Assembly: GCA_001247695.2 (NCBI GenBank)
Contig: LGRX02034339.1
Location: 1-60,252, forward strand
Reading direction: 5' to 3'
Origin: Cymbomonas tetramitiformis
Lineage: Eukaryota > Chlorophyta > Pyramimonadophyceae > Pyramimonadales > Pyramimonadaceae
DNA length: 60,252 nucleotides
The notes under the pieces are model-generated. The model had not been told where the DNA came from. It was given only the letters and a program-made list of their open reading frames with translations, and did no database searches. The translations under genes and the position numbers were made by a program. Below, piece after piece: positions 27,001 to 37,100 of this stretch (its first letter is position 1; each line of letters starts with the position of its first letter).

Positions 27001-30000
27001 ACCATGTAAACCGCGCCCCCATCCCCCGCTGAGCAGTCGTAGAACTTGACGTTCGTGAGGTTGACTGCACAGTATGTAAGCTGCATGGAGATGGCGCCTC
27101 CAAGCCGCGAGCTAGAAGTATTGTGGAACTCTATGTCTGTGGCGCCATCCCACAAATTGCTTAGCACACAGTGACACAGCGAACTAGAAGGTTGTCACAG
27201 GCTCTTACACAACCACCAGTTGCGCTGCCGGTATGCAGCACTGAATCGGTGGTACGAGGCTCGATCCCACATTGCCCGCCCTCGATGTGGCCTCGCTGAT
27301 CAAGGTCGTGATTGGCATTCCACTCACCTTCGAATGTCGGGCAACCCAGCGGGAAATCGACGATGGACACTGCGCCACCGCTCGTGCTACTTGCCACGTC
27401 GCGGATGTTGAGCCCCTTCAACGTGAAATTCATCACGCCCTGCAGCGAGAGTACCGCGCTGTCCGTCCGAGAGGTCGTGAGCGTGGTTGAGCTCACGCCC
27501 GCGCCATTCAGCTTGAGCCCGACCGCGGACGTGGCGGTCAAGTTGATGGCTCGAGAGAGGGAGTAGACACCAGCCTCCAGCTGCACGATCTGCGCACGGT
27601 CCCCACACTCCCGGGCTCAGTCCAGCCTGACATCCGCACTGCGCGCCTTGTCGATGGATGCTGAGAAACTCTTCTGAAACGGTGCAGGAACTCGGCAGCA
27701 ACCGCACAGCCCTCCACCGATCAGTGCAGCACCTCGGAGGCACAGCGTGCGCGCTGCGCGCCACCCTCTCTCCACCCGGATGAAGCAGGGAGCCCTTTTG
27801 ACGGTTCGCGTTGTAAGGCGCACGTATTGGGGGGAGATGACGGCCCTCGCGGGGATGAATGAGCACTGGCCTTCGGGTGCTCCGGTCGACCGTAAAATCC
27901 TGGGAGCACTTTGTATATTTTACGGGAGCGCACTGCCGAGCCACTTTCCCTACTCACGCTCGCAGGTCGCCCTATACCCTACGCCACAGCATCGTTCCAA
28001 TTGGAATCTGGTAGCGGGGTGTGGCCTAGATTTCGACGCTGCTGTCTGCAATCTGTATTTTGACAACTAGGAAGCCGATGGGCTCCCTGGCCGCACATCC
28101 ACCTGGTCGCCTCCGAGAGGGTCCTTCAGAGGGCGCATAGCAACATGAGCAGCCATGGGGTAGACAACATCGTCCAAATTTCACCACCTATGTTCCCATA
28201 AATGCTTAAATCATCGGTGAGGGCTGTCGGAATGGGGTTCGCTGCGAGCTCAGTGCCGTGCGGAGAGAGGGGGAGAGCCCAAGCCCGAAACTCGCGCCCA
28301 CAGTGCCAGGCGCCTCGGACGGATTCAATTGAGCCGGGAACGTGCCTCATAATCGGAACTTAGCCGCAGCCGGGTGCCAAGCAGCGGCGCAAGCCCCGCT
28401 GCCCAGGCCGTCTCCTGAAGGGGCCGCATGCTGTACAGCGCAGCCGCGGTGTCGGATGCAGCGTTTCCGTCTCCGGAGCTGGTCACCGCGAGTACGGTCC
28501 CGTTCGGCAACGCCCCATAGGTCGCAAGCTGCGGGGGTGGGACGTTGTTCAGCTCCCGGCTGCCCAGGGAGTACTCCCGCCATTCCGCGCTCGCCAAGTC
28601 GTAACCCCAAGCTGCAACCCGTGCAGCCATCCCACCACTCCCCCACACCACCATTCTCAGTGATCAAGGCACTCTCCCATCACAATCAACCCCCATAGGC
28701 AGGGCTCTAAGCGGCACTTCCACATCGCACGCCCCACACAGGCAGGGCTCCAAGCAGCACGTCCGTATCGCACGCCCCCTCCCTCCTCATGGCACTGCTT
28801 CACTGCTATCCTCCAGTCCACGTGGACGTTTGAGGGCTTCCTGTGCGATTGTCTAGTCTGCACCAGAGGGCGTGCCTCATACATCACTGCCAATGCTTGC
28901 CCTTACCGGTGTCGGGGGCTTCCTGGCTGCCATCGGAGGCGGCTCCAATGACAAGAAGACCATCGCTGCTAAAGTTGAGGAGATGGGGGCGCGCCCGCTC
29001 CCCGATCCCCGGGCTTTCAGTACCAAGATACGACCAGCTTGTGCCGATCACTGGCCAGCTCACGCGCAGCTGCATGTTCACCAGCATCCCCGAGAAAGTA
29101 GACACGCCACCGATGTTATACACATAGTCGCCCAGCACCGTCATTCCCGTGAGCGAGCGCATGGACTCCTGGTCCTCCGACAGATAGACGGTCACTTGGT
29201 ACGTGTCGAGGGAGATCACTACCAGCCCGGGGGATATGCATGCGGGGGAATCGGTGCGATGTGGCGCGAATGTCGTGTCGACACACATCTCCTGCTCGGA
29301 GTCTCCCGGGGTGCAGCCGCCTGATGACCACAAGGCACCCCATTGGTCAGCGGGCCAAGGCTCCGGCTGTTGCATGCTCAGGCAAAACAGCTCGGGGATT
29401 GCTCACACACATCTACCCCACATGTGGGAACTATGCGATTAATCACTCGTGGTTGCTGCGAGCCAAAGGAGCGTGTGCACAGAGGCAGCTGCCCGGCGAC
29501 TGCCTGGGCGCATTCCCAGGGCACAGCTGTCTCTCTCCGTGTGAAGCTTACCTTCGCACCGCCCAGTAGACTCTCACAGACCTATTCTGAGCGCTGCAGT
29601 GTGCCGTGTCGGGGTGGGGGGTGCCCTCCGTGGCGCGCACCGTAAGCGTACAGCGCGTCCTGGCCGTACGCTAGGCTCGCTCCTCGGCAGCACACCCTCT
29701 CAGCATCGGTGCCTTGCAGAATATTGGTCTGCCAGGTCCCGCCCGCCTCCGAGTATGTCGCCAGCTCACATTCGGTGCTGCTCTTTCTCCACAGCACAAA
29801 CAGTCGGCCGTTCTTCGGGTCCGAGGCCGCCGCCATACTCTCCCTGGAGCACGCTGCCACGGGCATATCTGCTAGTCTCGTGTAAATCTGGTGGTGAAGT
29901 GCGAAAAGCTGCGGGAGCGCATCTCCAGCGGCCGAGCACCCTATCAGATAAGCCTTATTCTCGTTCATGGTCAGGAGCTGATGCTGCAGAGGCATGAACC

Positions 30001-32392
30001 CGACCGGGGCCATCAGAGACGGAGGGAGAGACCCAGAATATTTTGAGGCCGATAGGTCATCGAAGGCGCCATCAGTCGAGTGCGCTCCTAGCTCATTCAG
30101 CTTGTATGGATACATTCCAAATTGGTCGTACGATGACTCGGAACTGACAGCACGATACCCGGACAGCGGGAATGGTAGCGGCTCGTAGCTGTCCCAATTC
30201 CATCCACTGCACAGCCCACGCACCTCCCGTACCGGCTCATTCACGCGGGCTCACCTCGAGGCCGCCAGCGCGGCCATGCGCAGTGCTGAGCACGAAACTC
30301 GAAGGTGTAGGGCAATTCCATGAGCGTCAATGAATGAACACGAGACTTTAAGGGGAGGGGCAAGGAGGGAGAGGGCACTCCCATGAGCAGCAGCAAACAC
30401 GAGACTGTCGGAGGGGTGGGGAGCATAGGGGAGACACTCTCATAAAAATTGGCGAGCGGGCACACACCCGGAAGCAGTGGTGCAGGAGGTTTGATTCACG
30501 ATTCGTGAACATCGGTCGTGCACGCAGGTATGTGACTCCACCACGCTGTGCGATGTCGTGCTGTACTTGTATAGCTTTTCTGATGTAAACACCCACAAGC
30601 GATCTTCCGCACCTGTGACCGAGGTCAGACGAAGAAAGTGGGTCACGGCCTCAGGGTCCACCCCTCCCGGGACCCCGCAGCAACCCAGCGAGGGGTTCAC
30701 GCTCGCCCAAGACGTGGTGACGGAATCATAGGTGAACATGCCGTCATCACGCAGCACAAAGAGGCGATCCCCCAGCACCGCGTAGTTGCTGGCGCGGATC
30801 CACGCGAAGCAACCGGCAGCATTGGACACCGTGGAGCTGCAATCGCAACCGTCGATCAACGAAAGGTCGGCCCACACCTGCCGGACCCCAAAGCCCCGTC
30901 GTCAAAGGCCTGCCTTCAGGGATGGCCGAAGTCTGAAGCGTTGCGTGCGAGCTTCTCAGGCAAAGCAGTGTGAGGCACGGAATTCTTCAGTATCGCATCT
31001 GGGCTTGCGGCCTGTTCCGACGAGAATCAGCTCAGCTGTCAAGTCGCGTCAAAGACCGCCACGTGGCAAGCAGGGGCATGCGAGGTCCAATGGAATCAGC
31101 TTGTGGGGGCATGTGAGGTCCGTGGGACAGCGGGCCAGGACGTGGTGGAGGCATGCAAAGGCCAATGGACGAAATCCATGGCAAGTGGGGGCCCGCGAGG
31201 TCCACTGGATGCAGCCCGTGGGAAGTGAGGGCATGCGAGGTGCGTGAGAAAGCGGTCCAGGACGCGGTGGAGGCATGCGAGGTTCATTGGAACCCGCTCC
31301 GGTGGGAGTTGGAGCCATGTGTGATTCACTGGAAGAGGTTCGTCGGACGCTGGATCCCGTGAGGTGCTCACATTGAATGTGTGGACCAAGCCAAAACAAA
31401 ATTCCATAAGTCGGTGGAATGAAACTTTGCCGACGAGGGACCCGGCACTAAGGGAGCACAAGCCTTTCTCGGAACGAGGTGCGCAGTGGCGTATAGCGTC
31501 TGTGTCAAACGTCCACATGGGAATCTTTGACTACACACTGGCCCTGCTTATTCAGACAAAGCGTTGAGCCGTGACGGAAGCGCACGCGAAGAGTATCTCA
31601 GAGCATCACGCTAAGTTTGCAGTGGAAGCCTGCTACGAGCGCACCCGAGTCTGTATATCGAGCTGGAAGACTCGGGGTGCACATCCTGCTGCAGTGTACT
31701 CCGCCTCGGCTTTAACGTCCAGATGAACCAACAGCAAGCGATTGCCAATCGCGACAAGCACGCCCCACGAGAGCGCATTCACACCGCACATCCAACCCTG
31801 GCGGAGCTTGGTCCCATCTGTGATGGTAGTCGAGGCGAGCGGAACAGCGCCGCTGGTTTCCAAAACTGACCAGCTGAAAGTCTGCAGATCGAACTGGTAG
31901 AGTTTAGGGTCATCCACCGAATAACCGCCTGAACAAGAAACAACACCCTTCCACTTGTCAGCAGGGCAGCTGAGCGTCCAAACTTATTTCGGATGGAGGC
32001 TGGAGTTTTCTTTTGGCGTGTATGGGCATCTTACCGAGGGTAAAGGCACGTCCATCATCGGCGACCGCCAGAACATTCTGACTGCGCAACCCGGGGTCAG
32101 CCGAGTATGTGATGTCCTGAATGTTCGTGTGCCACGTTCCGGCCGCAAAGTCAAAAATGTACGGCGACTGAGAGCTTGTTAGGTGATTGCCGCCATAGTT
32201 TACGAGGAGAGGACCAGCTTGCGCGGTGCCGTCTTTAAACCGGCTGTTCGTGAGAAAACTTTCTGGACGGGAACCGCATAGGTCTGAGCCTTGTAGGTCG
32301 CCACACCAGTGGGTGATGGCCCCAGCAGAAGCGCAAAAGTTGCCGCCGACATGCGCTAGAAACAACAAAAGCAGTCTCGCGACGAAGTCCAT
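3585..32392 (-). CDS. Giant modular receptor/TRP-like membrane protein (47 exons, ~3,565 aa)
   Basis: One split gene fills almost 29 kb. I placed 47 GT-AG exons whose phases all agree and which total 10,698 nt including the stop, or about 3,565 residues. The start at 32392 is followed by a signal peptide (MDFVARLLLLFLAHVGG). Domain order with approximate residues: Kelch-like repeats (25-800); right-handed beta-helix with GGA repeats (805-1235); linker (1236-1394); ephrin-receptor/GCC2-GCC3-like cysteine-rich repeats (1395-1798); filamin/Ig-like repeats (1799-2803); EGF-like cysteine-rich piece and a first membrane segment (2804-3045); then a multi-pass module to the stop at 3585. Large proteins combining GCC2/GCC3 repeats with a TRP-like C-terminus are known as uncharacterised products in prasinophytes and other protists. 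The likely role is a plasma- or flagellar-membrane adhesion, mechanosensory or channel protein; that is inference. Weakest joins: exons 6-8 (28360-27690), exon 27 (15572-15619) and exons 43-44 (6740-6363). Confidence 0.8.
6552..6570. repeat. Short TTTAGGG telomere-like motif in an intron
   Basis: Two exact TTTAGGG units with a partial third sit in the intron between exons 43 and 44 of the giant gene. This heptamer is the usual telomere repeat of plants and many green algae. It is too short to be a chromosome end and is embedded in unique sequence, so it is an interstitial relic. Confidence 0.85.
9302..9396. repeat. Direct repeat, ~44 bp x2, in an intron
   Basis: Two nearly identical copies containing CCAATGGCTCTTGCCTGCA lie just downstream (on the coding strand) of the exon 38 donor at 9428. 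Each contains a TGCA and GGGGAGGGGAGG core. They have no coding role that I can see. Confidence 0.85.
9428..10961 (-). CDS. Exons 35-38: cysteine-rich EGF-like stretch and first membrane segment
   Basis: Exons: 10961-10893, 10570-10502, 10389-10172 and 9797-9428. The first two are 69-nt exons encoding IGCDAVDANAHCDAPDVWG and GCVKCEDETEGITCHGSEAF, typical small disulphide modules. The third contains ALCGESYRSDVVRCGGCKAG and joins across the intron into YYQRLDGSCTQCS. The hydrophobic segment WLQTLALVSVLLGAVTLLF follows at about residues 2940-2960. After it comes a basic, helical stretch (NERLEKKRLAKLEQHAAL), which I take to be on the cytoplasmic side. Confidence 0.78.
11060..20188 (-). CDS. Exons 21-34: filamin/Ig-like repeat array
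   Basis: Exons: 20188-19985, 19391-19218, 18509-18327, 17582-17278, 16725-16269, 15917-15650, 15619-15572, 15399-15197, 15053-14835, 14126-13998, 13529-13347, 12295-12062, 11788-11612 and 11290-11060. They carry filamin-type hallmarks: V-x-x-R-D-x-F/Y-G-N (VALRDGYGN, VAFRDHYGN, TARDRFDN, LSRDRFGN), G-x-Y-x-V/L with a turn, and G-S/N-P-x-x-L near the domain end (PVPGSPSQLAVVPA). Exons 28 and 29 differ: they encode ISASMELSFDSSGLSDAEV and a helical segment that resembles a SEA-like domain. That comparison is weak. The 48-nt exon 27 is tentative. Several introns here hold minisatellites. Confidence 0.78.
11377..11436. repeat. 29-bp direct repeat x2 in an intron
   Basis: Two tandem copies share CCAAGTTGCCGCCTGAAGCT and differ by one base at the end. 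They lie in the intron between exons 33 and 34 of the giant gene. A 20-bp duplicated unit containing CTGAGACCTCCGCT occurs nearby at about 11810-11850, in the next intron. Confidence 0.85.
12537..12715. repeat. ~18-bp minisatellite in an intron
   Basis: About ten degenerate units of the type GCAGGATGATGGGTTT, with variants CAGTATGAC and CAGGCTAAC, are arranged in tandem in the intron between exons 31 and 32. The array mixes two unit families, suggesting successive expansions. Confidence 0.85.
16121..16168. repeat. (TGGGG)n microsatellite in an intron
   Basis: Nine to ten perfect TGGGG pentamers occur just downstream of exon 26's acceptor region. Runs of four guanines at 5-nt spacing on the + strand could form G-quadruplexes, and the transcribed - strand RNA would be C-rich. 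Confidence 0.95.
19481..19520. repeat. 20-bp perfect tandem duplication in an intron
   Basis: Two exact copies of CCCCTGCGAGGGCCCTATTT lie side by side in the long intron between exons 21 and 22 of the giant gene. The unit includes a GAGGGCCCT near-palindrome. Confidence 0.95.
19604..19685. repeat. 41-bp tandem duplication in an intron
   Basis: Two copies beginning GGCTTCCAAGCACTCTTACA and ending in CTTCGTGACCGTAGATT follow each other with one or two mismatches. They sit in the same intron as the 20-bp and 72-bp arrays on either side. Confidence 0.9.
19761..19940. repeat. 72-74-bp minisatellite carrying TTTAGGG telomere-like motifs
   Basis: Units start at 19761, 19833 and 19907 with TCTCTCAACG and contain AGACCCTGGC followed by ATTTAGGGTTTAGTG and TTTTAGGGTTCATTTA. 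The third copy is cut short. Each unit thus carries three or four degenerate TTTAGGG motifs. The array ends about 45 bp before the edge of exon 21. Confidence 0.9.
20445..23302 (-). CDS. Exons 16-20: ephrin-receptor-like GCC2/GCC3 cysteine-rich repeats
   Basis: Exons: 23302-23194, 22945-22759, 22401-21957, 21630-21361 and 20645-20445. They contain many copies of the pattern C-x2-C-x-x-G-T-Y/F-S/G-x(6-10)-C-x2-C, such as CTPCPAGTYSQGTGATSEST and CTKCQAGTYSAATGASSAST. This is the GCC2/GCC3 or ephrin-receptor-like repeat, also close to TNFR-type modules. The repeats are extracellular, disulphide-bonded and usually form stalks or ligand-binding rods. Each exon boundary falls just after a C-P pair or between modules, consistent with growth by exon duplication. 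Confidence 0.88.
20734..20790. repeat. 15-bp minisatellite in an intron
   Basis: Four units of GGGGATGGCCGAGGG or GGGGACGGCCGAGGG follow one another in the intron between exons 19 and 20. The unit is divisible by three, so open frames of either strand pass through it. These frames are not coding. Confidence 0.9.
23480..24879 (-). CDS. Exons 13-15: linker region after the beta-helix
   Basis: Exons: 24879-24754, 24222-24109 and 23713-23480, all in phase 0. They encode a W/C-containing piece (VPAWDCWDWSANSAQ), then FEPRLRVLAVDVFNQTVTANYS, then a beta-strand-rich segment ending in LLATAGQHTVTFAPSSIL. The second and third resemble an Ig-like or filamin-like unit (D-x-F-N-x-x-V; G-x-H-T-V-T-F). 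They lead directly into the cysteine-rich repeats. I do not recognise a named domain. Confidence 0.65.
25462..27690 (-). CDS. Exons 8-12: right-handed parallel beta-helix
   Basis: Exons: 27690-27632, 27589-27328, 27136-27003, 26644-26252 and 25911-25462. The sequence begins with the usual entry to this fold, SASIDKARSADIVQLEAGVY, followed by LKLNGAG. Coils then alternate GGAV/GGAI/GGAY with F-x-x-N-x-A motifs, for example STFTSNSAFTGGAVYV and CAFSSNVADERGGAV. This is the pectin-lyase-like or Pmp-like fold used in adhesins and carbohydrate-binding surface proteins. No catalytic pectate-lyase residues could be identified, so binding is more likely than catalysis. The intron 27631-27590 is only 42 bp. 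The exon 8 start is the least certain boundary. Confidence 0.8.
28188..32392 (-). CDS. Exons 1-7: signal peptide and Kelch-like repeats
   Basis: Exons: 32392-32035, 31928-31645, 30877-30468, 30206-29641, 29320-28907, 28611-28360 and 28313-28188, with consistent phases. The first exon encodes a hydrophobic signal peptide. Later exons show repeated Kelch-type strands: a glycine pair or turn, then an F/Y-x-F/L-D-x-x-T-x-x-W motif, as in LYQFDLQTFSW, MFTYDSVTTSW and YVYNIGGVSTF. These suggest an extracellular beta-propeller. Exon 3 ends with a cysteine cluster like a plexin (PSI) knot. The join between exons 6 and 7 needs a 46-bp intron (28359-28314) with a poor donor. A frameshift at about 28330-28360 is the alternative reading. 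Confidence 0.75.
31070..31290. repeat. ~120-bp degenerate tandem repeat in an intron
   Basis: Two long copies each contain GGGGCATG(T/C)GAGGTCC, then CAGGACG(T/C)GGTGGAGGCATGC. Shorter internal repeats of the GGCATGCGAGG type lie inside them. The array occupies the intron between exons 2 and 3 of the giant gene, and open frames through it are not coding. Confidence 0.8.
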
Positions 32393-34132
32393 GCGATATT
32401 GTTTCAAGATTGCAAAATCGTGGACGAAGACGGTGAGCTTCAAAGTGGTTGCCTTTAGATAGTCGAGGAGCGCTGAGTTCAAGATGCGCAGCCTTAGATG
32501 CGAAGAATAATCGATAAGGTGCTTGGATTATCGTTCAAAGGCTACTCGTATGTAGATACCCAGAGGATCAAATTATATGCAATGCGATTGAGGGCTCTGA
32601 CAGGGGGGAGACATCGCATTGTAATTGAAAAGCCCCACGTATGCATGTGTCCGCGAAATCCATGCTCCGCCTACGAATTGACGGCCACGTTTACTAATTT
32701 CTCTGACGTGATATAGCAGCTCTGTTGCATCTTGTGGAAGCCGGTGAACCCGATAGAATAGGAAAATCGAGGGGCCGCAACATCAGCTGAATTCCGTGAA
32801 CTTTAATGAGGCTGCATAGTCCACGAGGATACGCGGACAAAGCAGATGGCACCGGCTGACTTGCTCGAGAAGTTGGGCTATCTGGTCCTTATGGGAAAAT
32901 ATAGGACTGCGCGACTGACCCATTCGTGGGCCTCGGGGAAACGACAGGAGAGACAGACGAGGGGTTGAATATATCAGTTATGATATAAGGGGCGAGTAGG
33001 AAAGGTGTGCAGCCTGGGACGAAACAACAGCGAGAAGATAGAACTCTCGTTCCTCCTACAACCTCAACATTTTAAACACGTTCCACCCACGCCAGACAAA
33101 CCAGACCAGTGCAAGTCCAAGCGAAGGAGCTAGGAGGTCCAAAGACGTCCAAAGTGTGTCTTTCGTTTGTCATTCGATTGTGTGACAGTCTCGACTCTTG
33201 AGTCTAAGTTTTTGCCGAGCGTCACACGACAGGCCTCCCGCTCCCGTCCCTCATGCTGTCTGACGCTTTATAAAAAGTAGTAAACTACTATAAAAGGGCT
33301 ATAAATATACTAAAAAAGCATTCGTTGTTAACGTTAGCGTTACTCCTTACAGTACTATGAGTCTGTGACACAGTGACTGTGTCACTCGACTGCCTTACTC
33401 TCACCCGACCGGCAGAGCCGAGCCAATCCATCCGATTGTTAGAAATCTTCTGACGGGAGCTGACGTGAGGGGGGGGCGCGGGAGGGCGGGGGGCCTCCGG
33501 ACAACATCCGAAACGCGAAAGTGAAAAGAAATCTAATGATCTTTAACCAAATAATTTTCACCAAGCTGATCAGTCGAGTAAGAGGGCAAAAACAAGATTT
33601 TGTTGTAGGGTTCCTGCCGTCTCGGAAGATTTTAAAATTATCACTCGACTGTAAGCAATTGTGCTCCGTCTGAACTGTGGACGAGATTCATCTCTGCACT
33701 ACTGGTGCTCTGGTGCCTGGGACTGGCCCATGCCACCTGCGCCCAAGACTTTTGAAGGTTTCGCTACCCGTAGTTATCTGGCATTTCTCTTTTCCCCCTC
33801 TGTGGGCGAATCGTATAGCCGAAGTATATCGCGTGCTTTAGGCACGATTTTTCTGTGGGAGATGCGCCCTATTTATCAGATTTTTCAAATTGTTTCCGTT
33901 CCCCCACGTACACAGACATCCAACATGTGAATCGCACAAGCATTAGTCGATAGTTAGACTGCTCAGGATAAACGACTACCTGTGAACCTGAGTGCAAATA
34001 TCTTTGGGCGGAACGGTGACTTGATGGCAAACAGCCGGCAGAATCGTTTCGGAAGACTGCTCACGATCCTTGACTCGATGTTTGAGAGGGTGAAACTCGT
34101 TTGTTTGAGAGGCTGAACTTGGAAGTAATCCG
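32393..34132. promoter_or_regulatory. Divergent intergenic region with inverted repeats
   Basis: This 1.7-kb gap separates the start of the giant gene (-) from the start of the double-glycosyltransferase gene (+), so it should hold both promoters. Visible signals: an inverted repeat AGTAGT-AA-ACTACT at 33276-33289; a TATAAAAGGG at 33289-33298 on the + strand; a 9-bp-stem hairpin GTGACACAG-TGA-CTGTGTCAC at 33365-33385; CACTCGACTG at 33383-33392 and 33642-33651, and the opposite orientation CAGTCGAGT at 33571-33579. The TATA-like box is about 840 bp from the ATG at 34133, so it would need an untranslated leader exon. No open frame here looks coding. Confidence 0.5.
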
Positions 34133-37100
34133 ATGTTCGTGGGAAGCGGACCACTGATACACTTTTCCAAGAAGCAGAGCGCTCTTACCAAATGGCGCAT
34201 TTTGGTTGGCGTCTGTGCCTGCGCGATGTTTCCCCGTATCGCCTTCATATCCTACAAGCACTTTAACAGCAGTCCGTCCTCGAATATACCGCCCGCGAGG
34301 CACACTGATAGCCCTCCCTCTTTGCATGTCCGACACACGAAGTTGCCGTCAGTACACAGTGGAAATATCTTCAATAATCATAACAGACGAAAAGGTACTT
34401 TCGCGCCGAACGCATACGAGTTCAGATCCTCAGGGCCGGAAGAACATGTGGCCTCTTATGCGTTTTACAACGTATGCATGACATTCAATGCCGCCAACGT
34501 AAGGGAGAAAGTGGAACGTGGTCTCGTGTGGTTCGAACCCGAATATAATCATCCCAAACGCTGCGTGCCGTGCAACAACCCTGTGCCGACCCCAAACTGG
34601 GACGCACCGCGATCTGGCCCAGTGAAAGTTATCCCGGGTGATTATGTCACGGACGACACGCCTCTGAAGATGGGCAGGTGGCGCGCGGAAGGGGGCCTTC
34701 TGTCGGAAGGTGGTCACAAATGTGGCATGATGTGGGTGCACAAGATAGTCGCCAAAAGCCCAGCGGACTTGAGCGAATGCTTCGCTCACCATCAGCAAGA
34801 GATTGCAGACCGCGGTCAGACGCAAACCCCCTCTGTCATTGAGCACGTCCACCACCACCAAGGCACGACGCTCGCTCTTCAGTGGTACAGCGGCAACCCG
34901 GGGCATCAATTGATGGATTCAATGTTCTCCCTGGTGCCCATCATCCTCGCAAGTCTAGCGGGCGAGCCGCCGTACAGTAAGATTATTTTGCAACAGGAAC
35001 CTGAGGCAGAATGCACGGACTCTGAGTGGATATGCGCGATCCTGAAAAAGCTCGCAGTGTTTGGCTCGGGGGTCCATGAAGTGGAGCAGCTGCAGCAGCC
35101 GCCACACACTTTGAATTGCTTCGAGCGTCTTCTGGTGCCCAGGCCTGGCTTATTCGGCAGGGACCCGCGCACCCGCTTGCCCTTGTCAGCCTTTGTGGAA
35201 TTTAAGGCTCACCTCGCGCGAGCGTTCCATCTTGACCTCTCAACATCCACATCCAGCGACGCTCAACTTGTGAAGAGGATGTTAGTGTATGCCCATAAAA
35301 CAACTGGTCGACGTGCGTGGGTCGATGCGGAGGAGACGATGCGTCACCTGAAGCCATTCTTCGAGGTGGAATATGTCACAGATTTCAGCGCGCTAACTGT
35401 CGAGCAGCAGGCTCGCAAATTCCATGAGGCGGAGGTCGTCGTGATGGTGCACGGTGGCCAGGTACGCAACTCCAGTATGCAACCCCACTGAATCCAAAGC
35501 TAGTCAGCTCATACCTGGTGTTCAGTTGCAGACAGCACGGGCTGACACACTGATCGGGCACCTGGCGGGGGCAGATGGCCAACGTGATCTTCTGCCGGCC
35601 AAGCACGGTAGTGATTGAAATCAGCTGCACGGGGTACAGCCACATCAACACTGCTTTTCCTCTGGCTCTGCTCGGCATCAAGTTCCGCTCCGTTTCGACC
35701 AACGAGCTTTCCGGAGGCTGTCTTGCGGACCCGCAGCACGAGCAGGACCCCTTGCATCGCAATGTCTCACTCTCTGCAGAGAGCTTAGCGCAGCACCTCG
35801 TAGAGTTGGAGGTGATGACGCAGAGGCAGCAGGCGGCGGTCCTGGCGCATATTAGTGCTGGGCAGAGGAATGAACCTTTAGCCACAAGCCATCATCCCGG
35901 CAGTAAACACCGTAGACGTCGTCACGTGATACGTCCCCAAACTGAGCAACCTTCGGACAGACGTGCAAACGATGACTTTCCACCACATGAAGAAGCTCAG
36001 CGCAGCCAGATACGCGACGGTCATCCATCACTGCATCTTGAACCTCCGCACGGACGTGCAAACGAGCACCATGCATCCCGACATCTTAAACCTCACAGCC
36101 ACACTCAGCACGACCATCCATCTCATCTTGAACCTCAGCACAGACGCCCACGCCATGACCACAATCATGAGCGCAGAAACCAACGTGATTTGGGAAGGAG
36201 GGATCAGCATGAAGCTGCCCGCTGGGCTCATTTTGGCGACCTGAAGAAGGTGGAGGAAGGGCCTGCGCTGTGCAGCAGCCTCAGACATGCCATTCCACGC
36301 TTCGAGGTGTATGAGTCAGTTGCACGGCACATCCCCGTAACGCCCCTGGCTGCAGCAGAAAAATCAGGGCAGCAGCGCATCCTGTGCTGGGTGTTCACCA
36401 GTGAGCAGTTCCATCAGACCCGCGCCGTGTCAGTGAAGCACTCCTGGGGGAGCAAGTGTGAGCATTTAGTGTTCATCAGCAACGTCTCTGACGCCTCGCT
36501 CCCGAGCATCACTGTTGACATCCCTTTCGACTCACATGACAACCTGTGGCAGAAGACCCAGGCTGCCATCATCACGTTGCATCGGCTTTACGGGGAGGAT
36601 TATGATTGGTTTGTCAAAGCTGACGACGACACATTCCTCCTCATGGAGAATCTTCGACGTTACCTGCAATCCAGAGAGGTCCAGACTGCCTTGCAGAGTG
36701 GCCAACCTATGTATATTGGCAGACGCATGAACACAACATATTTCCATAGCCACCGGTTGCGTCCAGGCCAGCGATGCGAGGACTGTTGCTTATTCAATGC
36801 CGGGGGACCAGCATATGCACTAGACAGGATAGCCCTTGGAAGACTAGCGCCCTCCATCTCTACGTGCTTTGCAAATGTCCGGTCATCCACTGATGACTTG
36901 TACCTGGGATGCTGCCTGCAAAGCATTGGAATTGACCCTTTTGACACACGGGATGCGGACGGAGGTGAGAGATACCATGTGTTCGATCCACAATTCTGTC
37001 ATGACTACAAGCTGCCAGATGATTCCGCCCAATCAAGGCAGAAGGACTGGTACTATTCATACACTATTGATCCCCTGCCAGGTTTCAGGCATTGCTCCCC

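Noticed and set aside
34525..34545. A tRNA-like GGTTCGAACCC box
   Set aside because: It lies inside the open GT61 coding frame (VWFEPE) and no cloverleaf arms can be drawn around it.
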